From Oreocharis arfaki (lineage: Eukaryota > Chordata > Aves > Passeriformes > Paramythiidae): 64,000 nucleotides of DNA. The DNA lies in the NCBI GenBank assembly GCA_013398015.1, contig VZRR01009912.1, forward strand, positions 248,001 through 312,000, written 5' to 3'. Positions 27,401 through 37,989 of this stretch are shown in pieces. Numbering within the stretch: the stretch's first letter is position 1; each line of letters starts with the position of its first letter. Below the pieces are notes generated by a model, which made no database searches, was not told the DNA's origin, and saw only the letters and a program-made list of their open reading frames with translations. A program made the translations under genes and the position numbers.

Positions 27401-30400
27401 CAAGACTACCATGTCCTGAAAACTAAATTTGTCCTTGTTAAAGCATTTGCTGTTTTGATAAAAGTAAAGAGTTTGCTTTCATGGAGCTTTGCTATAGGCC
27501 TTAGGGTGTTATTCTGTAGTGCATCTCTTGAGAAATACCCTTCTGAGTCTTTTATAGCCTTGGAAAGGGCCAAGAATGCCTAGCACTTCCTTTGAGCAAG
27601 ACAGTAAATCACTTGGCAGCGTTGCTTGTTAAGTAAGGTGCCAGCAAGACTATGAGCAGACTTTACTCTGCCTCCTACCCAAATAACTCAGTGCCCTTTT
27701 AGCTTTGCTGTATTCCAGGCATACTTGTTGAGGAGCAAGTAGCCTAAATTTGGGATTTGCTGAATCACAGCCTCCATATCAAGTTTGACCTGTTGCTATT
27801 CCAGTTTTTGATTTCTGAGCTGCCCTGAAATCACGAAGGTCAAACACTAAAGTGTTTTGCCCACTGGCTTCTTCCAGAGGAAAGCCAGAGCAGTGCAGCA
27901 TTTGTTGTCTTGAAGATTGCTCATTAAGAATGTTCACAAGGAAGTGCCCAAACCCTGCTGAAACACTCAGCCAGGAGCTTGCTGTTCCACTGAAGCAAAC
28001 AAACCCTGGTGCTCAGACTTTACTCCAGAGCAGGGTAAAGCTGGAGTCTGATGTCTGCCAATGATGCTACAGCTGGGGTGGGGGCACAGTGGAGCAGTGT
28101 TAGGTTAGTACAGGGTGGAAGCCTGGAATGCTAGGATTTATCTCCCTGGACAAGTTCCACAGGATAGAGCTGAGTTTGACTCTGGACAGGAAGAAACATC
28201 TGGACTTCTGTTTCTGTTGTTCATGTGATTTCTTCTGTGGTTTGCAGCCTTAAATCCAAAGGGAAGGTTAATGAGCTGCATGAACAGTTGATGCCAGTGT
28301 CCTAATGCCATCACTATTGCAGCTGCTTCTCCCTATTTCTTTTTCTCATACTCACAAGCAGAAGAAATAGTTGTAGGTACTCAGGTTGTTGCCTGTGTGG
28401 AGGCCCTCAAGTCTGTCAAACAATGGGAGGATGCCAGTACTGCCAGAAACTGGATCCCTCAGTGCCTGCAGCCTGTGGGATGCAGGTGGGTGTTTGCTGA
28501 CAGCAGAACAGGTCTGTATAGAGGCACTTAAGTATTCTCTTGATGTGGGGATACCCACGTGTCTTTTAGGGAACTGCAGCATCTTTACCCCTTCACTGGT
28601 TACAAAGGGCTGAATGTCTCTGCTTAAACCCTTCTCCCTGATTCCAGAGATCACCTGCTCGGTCAGGCTGTGCAGCAGTGTGCTGGCAGCTCTTCCTGAC
28701 AAGCCTCTCCTTTCCCCTCCCTGTAACTGCACGGATTTAGGGGTCCACGGTGGTCTCACTAAAAACAAAGGAGCAAACTGCATTCCACATACCCCACTTC
28801 ACTTCAGAAGTGGCAAACTGCCTCAGGAAAGTAATGATGTGTGCTGCTCTTGCATAGTAATGTCAAGCCCAGAGTTGCTGGACTCTGCTTCTTAAGCTGT
28901 TTCAGAAATGAAGAGTTTTGGTTGCCACGTTAACTGTCACCATGATTTTTAAGCAACTAAATTTCGTCTTGCTTTGGCACTCTGTCAGAACTAAGCATGA
29001 GCTAAGCTCCATAGGACTCACAGATGTATGAACACATGTGAATCAGAGCTGTTAAAACCTTAAGGCTATTGAAAAGTCAGAAAGGGTAAGAAGCTGAATT
29101 CAAAGCACACAACTGAAGCTTCAAGTGAGATTTTAAATGTATTAGAAGATGTTTTTTAACTTGGTTCTTCTTTTTAGGATGCACCTGGGAATTTGGTGCC
29201 ATGGTGAATTCCATCAAGAAGACCTACCCTCAGACCCAGCTGGTTGTCGTGGGCTTCAGCTTGGGTGGAAACATTGTGTGCAAATACCTGGGAGAGAGCC
29301 AGGCCAACCAGGAGCGAGTCCTGTGCTGTGTCAGCGTGTGCCAGGGGTACAGTGCACTGAGGTGGGTCTGGAGTCTTCTCCATGCTGGTCTCTCCTGGCA
29401 GTGCAGGAGTGGGCAGATTTTTGGAAGGGCAAGGTGAAGATGGGTGTTTCTCTTGCACTGAGCTGGTCTAACAGACTGTGTGGGATGGTACCCTCCTGAA
29501 GGAGCACCTGAAGCTTTGTTGATTTGCAAGCACAAGTAAACTTTGTCAGCAGTGCAAACAGGTTTTCTGTACTTGGCCAGGTACATGCTGGCAGCTTCTG
29601 GACTGTGCATGTGATGCTGTCTCATGGCTGCAGCCTCCTAAGAGGAGGCATTCCCTGTGCAGTCCTGGTGTAATTAAGCAGGCAGGCTGGGCACTGTGAC
29701 CAGCTGCTGAGCTGATGCCAGGTTTGCAAGTAATAGTTTACACTGTCTCATCACTCTGAGAAGTATCCCATGGTTCATAATAGCTCATTTGGTTTCAATG
29801 TGCAGTTTCATCTGGCAGCTCTTACTTGGGGAGACTGGAAAGACACAGCACATTCAGTGTCCCTGCTCCCCTCTTAGTATGTGTCACTGAAACAGTGCTG
29901 TGGGCTGATCAGGGAATGGAGAGGTGCTTGCAGCTGTGTTATAGGAGTGGGGAGGAAAAGTATTACAGCCCCGAAGTGTGAAAATATTAACCTGTCTCCC
30001 CACCTGGAAGCCAAGGCTGTGGCACTTCAGGAGCTGTGATTGCTCCACTTGCATGTACTGATGGAGGGTCCAGGCACAGCACTGCTGCTTCAAAACTGGT
30101 GGTTTAACTAATGTACTTTAACCTTTCCGTGTATGCACAGCTAATGAAGATTCAGTGCTGTAACTGGCTGAGCTGCTCTTTTCAGTTTTTATTGTGTGTA
30201 CATGCTGACAATTACTAAGGTGTAGCTGACTCTGCAGTAATTTACCTGCTGTTTTGAGCCATGAGACTATTTACAAGGCAAAAGGGGATGTTGAGATTCA
30301 GGTATTTGGGTCAAGATCCTTTGGGCTGATATCAATGGTGAAACTGTGGCAGGTCTGTGAGGGGCTTGCTAGGGAATTTGGCCTCACAGCCTGGCCAAGG

Positions 30401-33400
30401 TAGCTGGAACTCTCAATGCTGATGATGCTCTGCCTGTGCAGGGACCAGATTGTTATTCAGCAGTCTGAAGACACCTTTTATGAATCAGGCTCTTACAGGT
30501 AAAAGCAGAAAGCTCTTCTGGAAGCAGTAAGATCTGAGTAAAAGCTTGATGTGCATGTAATATTCCAGCTATCTAATCCCTTTTGAGGTCAAATGTGACT
30601 GCTGCTAAAAAAGTGTATAATCTGCTGCTAGTTCACACCCTTAAGATCTGAACAGATGCTACAGGAACAGCTGTTCTGTTTTGTTTCAAGTAAAATGTTC
30701 TTAGCTGTCCTGGGGTTCTGGCATAGAGCACAGAGCATCCTTTTGAAGCCAGCTCCTTAATTGCAACCATCAGACAGGGTTTGCAGGGATAATATCTGGC
30801 TGAGGTCCACTTGGTTCATCTTCTACAATTATGCAATGTTGTATTCCTGATCTCCAAAATGATGTTTTAAGTAATGCTGTTATGCTTGCATGGCAAGGAC
30901 AACCTGATTAACAGTTCTCCACATGGATATTTGTGTGGAAAAACAACTGGCTAGGTTTGGGGTTTTTTTGGTTTTTTTTCCCCTGAGTTTAATGCACCCC
31001 ATCATGTGGGTTGTGTGGATTATTGAGCTCTTGCCTCCACCTGCTGGGTAAACATCTCCTAGCAAACCTCCTGCCACAAAACATCTGCTCTGTATTACTG
31101 GACAGCCAGCAGGAAGGCTTTTCAGGTCTTGTGTCTCCCTTCCTAACGTCTACATCTGCTGTAAGTGCTAATTAGCTGAAGAGTTAGGAGAAAACAACAT
31201 CTACTCAGCAAAACACAGGAGGAGGGAGGGCCTTTTGCCCTGGTTGTAGAAATGGTAGAGAAAAGGTACAAAGCACCTCCAGGTAGAATGGTGAAGTCAC
31301 TGCCTTTCCAGGCTTGGTCTGGTAGGTAAAAATAGCCTTCAGGGCTACATGGAAGTGGATTACTCTGGTAGGCATCACCAGTTAGTTTACAATTCCTTTT
31401 TTTTTTTTAATATTGGCTCGTCCAGCATTTATTCCCCAAATAACTTTCGTAAGTGGAGGAAAAAGACTTTAGTGAGCAAGGTGAACCGAGGATCCCAAAT
31501 AGGAAAGCCTTTCCAGAGCAGCAGCAATACTAGGATCTGCCAGAAGAATGAGATTCTTGGTTTAATGATTTAACACAGAGTCTAGGGAATGTGTTCCCTG
31601 AGGCTAAACAGGGACAGGTCTCTTTATTCCTTAATCTCTGCCTGCATAGGCTTGATTCTGCTTCTTGATCTTGTGGAATGCATCTTCACCATAGCTACAG
31701 GCTGTGAGGAGAGATCTCAGCTCTGAAACCTGGGCAGTCCTCAAAACACTGGAAGCTGCCTGTGGTGTTGTGTATTTTTTTTTTTAATACTTGCAGCTCT
31801 TCATGTCAGGAGTACTGCTGTACACCACAGGAGCTGCAGACATGTGCAGTAGCTTTAACTTCAGACATCTTGTAATAACTTAATAGGTTTGCTTGGAAAA
31901 CCTTTTGTGAAGAAAGAAATGTGAGTTTTCCTATCTTCCTTCATTCCCCTGCCCTGGCATAAATGTGGGTGGGTATAGCCTGGCTAGATAAAAAGATAAT
32001 GGATTTTTTTTTTTTAACCATACTCCAGCATGGCTAATTACAAGAAAACAGCTTGCTCTTGCTTGGTAGGGGACTTGCAGGCTGTAGCTTGGAAGGTCAT
32101 GCTAAATCTGCAGTAGTTCTCATGGTATGTTAATGTTTAAGTGGCAGGAGAGCTTCAGTAGCTGAAACTGCTCCCAGCATTCTTCAGTCTCTCAGTAAAT
32201 GATAGTGTGTTCCCTCAGTAACAGCAAACCCTGCTAGGAGTAAAGCTCTAACCTGCCCATGACCCTGCATAGCAAAGGAGTGCTGGTATCTGGCAGAGCT
32301 CACACAGCTCTGGATGGCTTAAATTCTGTTTTAACAACAGATAAGCTGTGAAGTGCTCTTCTGCTCTGAGAATAGGTAAAGGCTTCAACTCAGATGCCAC
32401 TTGCAGCTGCAACTAGTATTTATTCCTACAGTTCCTGCCAGTGAAGTAAAACAATAATAGTATCTGTACATATTGGAAACATCTGCACAAATTATTTCCT
32501 CTGCAGAGCTATATTACACAATAGACAGCTCTGTTGAGCAACAGGTTTTAGCCCTTTCCTTGAAGGTCCCATTATGTAAATTACATTCAACTCCCGCAAA
32601 GGGATACTAAAATCCTCTTGTCAGTGTTGTGGATCTTGATTGATGGCTCTTAAATGCTCTCATCAAAACCACTAATTGCGTTGTGCAAGATGAGACTGCA
32701 GATCTGTTTTCTGATACTAACAAACTTCATCAAAGTGGAAGTGATTTCCTGGAAAAGGTTGGGCTGTGGCAGGCAAGGCCTGGAGGTTTGTTTACACAGC
32801 CCCCAGGCTGCCATAAGATGTTAACAGTGTATTAATCTGATCTTTCAAGAGCTCCATTAACAGCTTTGTTTGTTCTGCACTGTTTTTTCTAGGGCACAGG
32901 AAACCTTCATGCAGTGGGATCATTGTAGAAGATTTTATAACTTCCTCATGGCAGACAACATGAAGAAGATCATCCTTTCTCACAGGTACTGCAGTACATC
33001 ACTTACACTGACAGTATTGATTGGGTCAGTTGCTATATTGGATTTGTCTGCCTGGTCCTTTAAAACAGGACTCCTGAAAGGTTATACACAAGTTCCTTGG
33101 TGGGTCTTCAGATGAACCAGCAGAGGTGATGAGCCCATTTCAATCTCATTATACTGTAAAATAGACAAATAAGCTTTGGTCAGCTTGCTAGAAGAAAGAC
33201 ATTGTTGTCTTTTTGTATTCTGTGGAAACTTGCTTAATGAAATAAGACATGCACAGGAAAACATTGCAATTAGACTTCAAAGTGGAGTATTCTGCATCTG
33301 TTTCACTTCTAGCCAAAGAATTCCCTATTGAAGGAGCCTCTTGTTCTGCCACCTACCTGAGGTAGGACTAATCTTCAAGATCTGCTGTATGGAGTTGCTG

Positions 33401-36400
33401 CTTATCAAATAAGCAAATAGTTGAACCTGTAGCTCTAGCTTCTAGCTGTTCCTCTAGAAAGAGCACGTAGCCAGCAAAACACTTAACGTTGCTGTTCCTG
33501 GAGTGCAGGTGTACTGTAGGATCCCTGTGCTGCTGTTGCTGATCCGTGGCTCTTGCATAACAAAGAAATTTGTGTGCTAAGCAGGTGACATGCTCCATGT
33601 TGGTGTTTTCTCCACCAAAAAGTTCTCTGGGTGGTACTTTCTAGGCAAGAAAGTACCTCATCTGTGTGTTTTGGAAGTTGCCTGACTGAGGGGAAAGGAG
33701 GGGAATATCTATGACCTATTTCACTGAAGGAGCATGCGTCACTTCAGACTTCTGGTTCTTTGTTTGCACTCCTTTGCAGTATGAAACACTTGTAGAAGGA
33801 GGGTAGCCAGCATAGGATGATCCACATAATTCATTCCAGGTTTACAAATATTTAGACAACTTGGCCAAAATTGACATTTGGAGTTAGGTAAGCTCCCATT
33901 AAAAGGTACTTAAATTCTTAACCCAGAAAAAGCCAGTGCTGGCTTGAAGGCCAAGTGTGTTAAGTAAACTTTTTCCATAATCACTTGTGCTCTAACTCCC
34001 CCAAATCAAACCTAGCCTCCCTCCTGCTCTGCCCTGCAGCTGCTTCTCAAAGGCAATAAAAATCCCTTTCCAAGTTGTGGCTTTTCTTCTGTTTGTTAGG
34101 GAAGAAGTTTGTTCTGGTAAAGAAACGCATCCTCCCCTGAGGGCAATAAGTGATTATGACAAGTGTCCGTAGTAAATAGCTTTCTGCTAAAGTAATACCC
34201 TGAGTAATTTCTATGTGTGAGGTAGCCTGAAGTCTGTGCTGGGGGGCTTTAGAAACCAGATGGTGCAGGAGATGCTATGCCCAGGATTGCTGGTGCTCTC
34301 ACCCAAACCACCCACAGGTTTGGTCTGAAGCCAAAGAACCCTCCCTCTAACGTGTCACCTCTGTTCCAATTCCCTTACTGCTCTCTGTTCTGGGAAGTTT
34401 CTTTTAAGAGGCCCCCTCATGCAGTTTCTCAATATATAAGGAAAACATTTCTTCCTACAAGGAGGCTGCTAGGGTTTGTTATGTCTTGCTGCAAAGGTAA
34501 GTGGACAGATGAGCTGTTCTTGCTCCCAAGAAAGCCTCATGTTTATGTAACCCACTTCTAATCTTATCTTGTCAGATTTGGTAAACTCAGTTGTCCTTGA
34601 ACAGGTCATGGTTTTGCTGCCCTTGTGTTATTTGGATGTAATTCTTGATGTCACTCTTTCCAGGCAAGTTCTTTTTGGAGATAACAACATGAAGAAGCCA
34701 CAAAACCTGTCAGATGCTGATCTGGGCAAGCTCTATACAGCAACATCACTTATGCAGATCGATGATAACGTTATGAGGTATGAAGGGCAATTCTCTGCTC
34801 CTGTATAGCACTCCAGGTACCTTCTCTTCCCAGTGTTGCTCTTGCAAGCCACTTGCTGTGCCTATAAAAGTCTGAAAAACAGTGAACACAGCTTCAAATT
34901 CTTGCTTGCCTCCACATTAAAGAAAACTTAGCAGAAGAAAAAAAAACCAACAAAAACCAACTTACTGTTTACAGTCACAACTTCTTTAAAATCATCCAGG
35001 GGGCATTTATTTGTTGGTAACACCTGAACCTGCATGCTTCACTAAGGTAGGAAGAGGCCAGCTCTGCTGCTAAGCTCTAGCAACAAAAAAGGGGAATGTG
35101 GAAGGCAGGTCAGAGCTGCTCATGGATTTCCTTAGCTCTGTTTGAAAAACTTTCTCCCTGTAAAACACTGCTGCTTTCTCAATACACCACAAGGCTGCCT
35201 GAGATAATGCAACCTTTCTTATTTGTCATACTAACACCTAATTAAGTGCTCTGCTTCAATAAGCAGTAGCCTGTTAGTGCCTGTGCCCTTGACATCAACA
35301 CAGCACTTGAAGTGGCAGTGTTCATACCATGGCATGTTCTGTATCAGGCATTGACCCCTTTCCAAAATAAAGCTGTAAACTGTTAGCTGAAAAGCTGTGA
35401 CACTTTTGGCAAACTGGGAGTATCGTTGGCTGCTTATAAAAAAGCCATTCCTAGAGAAATCTCCCTATTTGTCCCCCATCCCTGAGGCCTTTCTAGTTTG
35501 GACCAACAGCTGTGTTGTCCCTTACATTAAAAAAAAAAAGGCACTTGAATATAGGCTTCCTGAATTCCTGGTTTGGGATGATGTGAAGGGATTTGGCAAA
35601 GAAGTGGAACGACAGTGAATTCTGGGGAACTTGTCCAATAAGTTTGAGGTTATAAGCTGTGCTGGGTTTGCAATTGAAAAGACTTTTAGGGAAAGATGAG
35701 CAACATCCTTACTTCTTCCTCTGCCTATACAATTAAATGAAGTGGGGTATTTTAGAAGAAGCACCCATAGGGCTGCTGGTCTTCAGTTTGACTTGCCCAT
35801 GCTCTCAGAATGTTTGGGAAGGCACAGAAAGCATCAAGGCACGTGCTGCCAAAGGGTTTTGCAAAGATGCTGGGTATAAAAAAATCGTCTATGGAAATTG
35901 AGGCATCGTTCCTGTTTCTGTGTGTGTGTCCTCGCTTGAAAGTAGTATTGACATGGCTGAGTCAGATGATTTTAATGACAATCTGCTCTATTTCAGGAAA
36001 TTCCATGGCTACAGCTCACTGAAGGAGTACTACGAAGAGGAAAGCTGCCTGCAGTACTTGCACAGGGTAAGCTCTTGCAGCAGACTGCTCTCTCACTGGA
36101 GAGAAAATACTCGGTGGTTTCTGTTGTTGGTACCTGCAGATGCCTTAGCTGGGATTTTCAGAAATAATCAGGCACAGTATATTGGAGTGGGATTTTGGTT
36201 CTTGGTGCCTCTCACGCTGGGGCTAAATGCTCTGGGCTCTAAAGAGCTTATGGCTCTGGCAGGTGGTTGCACCCAAGAGATGGAGATAAAGCCACACATT
36301 CAGCCCCACTGCTGTGAGTGTATGAGGATAAAGTGGGAAGTGGGTGGTGGCATGGAGCCTGCACCTTCAAGGAAGAAAGGTTTACTGGATACTGTGGAAA

Positions 36401-37989
36401 AGACTCAAGACACTGACAGGCAGATGCTTGAGCAAAGTTTTGCCAAAGTGGAACTGAGATCAATTCTTCCTTTTTCTGCTGACCCAGAGAATGGAGATGT
36501 TCCAAGGGAGTTTCCTGGACTTTAACCAAGGTGTCCATAACAGAGCTGGCACTAGCTGCCTGATGTGCAAAGCAATGCAGAGTGAAAAAAGGGTGTAGCT
36601 ATTTCAATTCTAAGAATGGAGACTCAGTCTGCTCTGATGCATCCCTGCCTCCTTCTTACAATTGGGTTGGGTGAAAAAATAAATTAACTCTGAAATAGGA
36701 GATCTTAATTGAATTAAGACACTTTTACACTTGGTAGATTGACATTCAAATACCACCCCCTTTCTGTTTTGTTTTTTTCCCTTTTATGTCATGTTTCTGA
36801 TGCAGATCTATGTTCCTCTTCTGTTGGTTAATGCTGCCGATGACCCTCTTGTCCATGAGAGTCTTCTATCAATTCCAAGAGCTCTTTCAGGTACGCTGAT
36901 ACAGTAGTTACAGCTTTTTATGTGTTTGTGTACATTTGTGTACCTATAGCTTGCTTATCACATCACAATTCCTGATTTCAAAGCAGCTTGACTTGCCTCC
37001 TTACATCTGTAATGCTACAGGAGGTGTGCTAAGCCTCTCTAAGCCACCAGTTGCTAGAACTAGCAAGGCTAACCTTGAGCAGGAAGAACTTGAGTCCCTT
37101 CAGGCACCTGTTGCTGCTTTGGCTTGTATTGATAGCCAGCAGGTTACATTCTTGGATGAAAAAAGGTTTCCTCATATCTTCATTGCTCAGTGGGATTTAA
37201 AAGAAGGTGGGTGGTGGTGACAGTGTGGATGAAGCACAGATAAACACCCCCCCTTGCTGATGAAATGGGGACAGTGCATGCACAGCTGTGTCACTTGGCA
37301 CTGAGCTGGGATCACTCCATTGAAAGGAGTTGAGCTGTCTGTCTTCAAACAAGGAAAGAGGTAAATTATCCTTAGAAGCTCAGAAGAGGGAGCTGCTGCT
37401 GCTTCATCACACTAATAGTGGGTGTGGAGGGAGGGAAGCACGGTTCATTCTTTTCCTGGTCAGAGGCTGTGAGCAGAGAATTTATCCACAGCTGCTTTCA
37501 GACAGAAGCAAGCACAGAATTTTTCACTGTCCATTCAACAAGATGGCTGATACACTGCCAGAGTTTAGTGCAGCATGACATGATGCAAACAGTCCTGGTT
37601 CCAGTGGATGTGAGTTAAAGGTGTTCATTTGTTAAAGAAATGACCATTCTTACAGCAATACAGGTATTGCTGTAAGGGCCCAGCCAGCAGCAACTCTTGG
37701 GCAGTCTTCTTGTCCTGGCAACTCAAGAAGGTTTTGTTCTCAGCTTGAAGATGTTAACCTTCTGGAACTTTCTGCCTGTTTTTCTTTTACAGAGAAAAGA
37801 GAGAATGTCATGCATGTGCTGCCCCTTCATGGAGGCCACCTGGGATTTTTCGAGGGGTCAGTGCTGTTCCCAGAACCTCTCACCTGGATGGATAAGCTCG
37901 TGGTACAGTATGCCAATGCCATCTGCCAGTGGGAGAAGACAAAGCCTCACTGCTCAGACACAGAGCAGGCTGTGTCTGGCCAGGAGTAA
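15216..37989 (+). CDS. ABHD2: ABHD2, monoacylglycerol lipase / alpha-beta hydrolase domain protein 2 (9 coding exons, 426 aa)
   Basis: Coding exons: 15216-15409, 25115-25290, 26188-26355, 29178-29361, 32893-32985, 34664-34777, 35997-36066, 36806-36890, 37793-37989. They join in frame to 1281 bases including TAA; the mammalian protein is 425 aa. A hydrophobic anchor lies at about residues 14-31, and an H120-X4-D125 motif is present. The alpha/beta-hydrolase fold follows, with nucleophile elbow GFSLGG (Ser207) and inferred triad partners Asp346 and His377 (in GGHLGFFEG). Family knowledge: a membrane serine hydrolase that cleaves 2-arachidonoylglycerol and other acylglycerols, and is linked to progesterone signalling in sperm. 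Relative to human there is one extra residue in FGDNNMKKPQ (about 276-285), and the last residues diverge (AVSGQE). The start ATG is the first in the exon and matches the family N-terminus. Confidence 0.97.
15410..25114 (+). other. ABHD2: ABHD2 intron between coding exons 1 and 2 (9.7 kb)
   Basis: No gene or recognisable transposon is visible. The block at about 17330-17540 is AT-rich with repeated ATTA/TAATTA cores and reads like a possible conserved noncoding element. This is unverified. Open frames in the intron have no family resemblance. Confidence 0.6.
25115..25290 (+). CDS. ABHD2: ABHD2 coding exon 2
   Basis: Acceptor TTTCAG before 25115, donor GTCAGT at 25291. It encodes Glu65 to the first base of Glu124, including YIPPLIWGKSGHIQTALYGK and the H120 of the H-X4-D motif. 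It enters with two bases carried over and leaves with one. Confidence 0.95.
26188..26355 (+). CDS. ABHD2: ABHD2 coding exon 3
   Basis: Acceptor GCACAG, donor GTAGGT at 26356. It encodes residues 124-180, including Asp125 of the H-X4-D motif, the CPGIANHSEK oxyanion-side strand-loop, and VLNHLGALPN. The sequence is almost identical to the mammalian protein here. Confidence 0.96.
26356..29177 (+). other. ABHD2: ABHD2 intron between coding exons 3 and 4
   Basis: Contains an imperfect T-run/A-run hairpin (26598-26637, reported separately). No gene, CR1 or RNA gene was recognised. Confidence 0.6.
26598..26637. repeat. Inverted T-run/A-run with flanking 6-bp arms
   Basis: TGAGAA (26598-26603) pairs with TTCTCA (26632-26637). 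The enclosed T8 (26605-26612) and A13 (26617-26629) are separated by GGGG. It would fold into a hairpin in single-stranded form. It is probably a slippage product in an intron. Confidence 0.7.
29178..29361 (+). CDS. ABHD2: ABHD2 coding exon 4 (nucleophile exon)
   Basis: Acceptor TTTTAG, donor GTGGGT at 29362. It encodes residues 180-241 and carries LVVVGFSLGGNIVCKYLG, whose Ser207 is the catalytic nucleophile in the GXSXG elbow. Confidence 0.97.
29362..32892 (+). other. ABHD2: ABHD2 intron between coding exons 4 and 5
   Basis: 3.5 kb with several short poly-T tracts (about 31399, 31776 and 32006). The 3' third (about 32450-32870) is AT-rich with ATTA/TTAAT motifs and may hold a conserved element. 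No gene or transposon was recognised. Confidence 0.55.
32893..32985 (+). CDS. ABHD2: ABHD2 coding exon 5
   Basis: Acceptor TTCTAG, donor GTACTG at 32986. It encodes most of residues 241-272 (AQETFMQWDH, then ADNMKKIILSH), part of the lid/cap segment following the nucleophile. Confidence 0.95.
32986..34663 (+). other. ABHD2: ABHD2 intron between coding exons 5 and 6
   Basis: 1.7 kb in which I see no gene, RNA gene or known repeat. Confidence 0.55.
34664..34777 (+). CDS. ABHD2: ABHD2 coding exon 6
   Basis: Acceptor TTCCAG, donor GTATGA at 34778. It encodes residues 272-310. It carries FGDNNMKKPQ, one residue longer than the human segment (FGDHVKKPQ), which accounts for the 426-residue total. 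It ends in TSLMQIDDNVM. Confidence 0.95.
34778..35996 (+). other. ABHD2: ABHD2 intron between coding exons 6 and 7
   Basis: 1.2 kb with an A-run near 35528. No gene or transposon was recognised. Two overlapping open frames run through its end into the next exon; only the exon part is coding. Confidence 0.55.
35997..36066 (+). CDS. ABHD2: ABHD2 coding exon 7
   Basis: Acceptor TTTCAG, donor GTAAGC at 36067. A 70-base exon that encodes the end of Arg310 to Arg333 (KFHGYSSLKEYYEEESC, then LQYLHR) and leaves in phase 0. Confidence 0.95.
36067..36805 (+). other. ABHD2: ABHD2 intron between coding exons 7 and 8
   Basis: 0.7 kb. The open frame continuing from exon 7 to 36525 passes the GTAAGC donor and is not homologous to ABHD2 beyond it. 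Confidence 0.6.
36806..36890 (+). CDS. ABHD2: ABHD2 coding exon 8 (catalytic Asp exon)
   Basis: Acceptor ATGCAG, donor GTACGC at 36891. It encodes IYVPLLLVNAADDPLVHESL and onward, residues 334-362. Asp346 aligns with the catalytic acid of the human enzyme (Asp345). Confidence 0.95.
36891..37792 (+). other. ABHD2: ABHD2 last intron
   Basis: 0.9 kb, holding the perfect inverted repeat at 37649-37676. Otherwise no recognised element. Confidence 0.6.
37649..37676. repeat. Perfect 13-bp inverted repeat with a 2-base centre
   Basis: CTTACAGCAATAC (37649-37661) is followed by AG and then its exact reverse complement GTATTGCTGTAAG (37664-37676). It lies 116 bases before the last ABHD2 coding exon. 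Both arms contain a splice-like motif (TTACAG and GTATTG). It could form a short hairpin in the pre-mRNA. The stem is too short for a canonical microRNA precursor. Confidence 0.9.
37793..37989 (+). CDS. ABHD2: ABHD2 coding exon 9 and stop (catalytic His exon)
   Basis: Acceptor TTACAG; stop codon TAA at 37987-37989. It encodes residues 362-426 with LPLHGGHLGFFEGSVLFPEP. His377 is the triad histidine. The C-terminus (HCSDTEQAVSGQE) is charged and diverges from mammals only in the last few residues. Confidence 0.96.

Noticed and set aside
37649..37676. microRNA precursor interpretation of the inverted repeat
   Set aside because: The stem is only about 12-13 bp with a minimal loop, too short for a canonical precursor.
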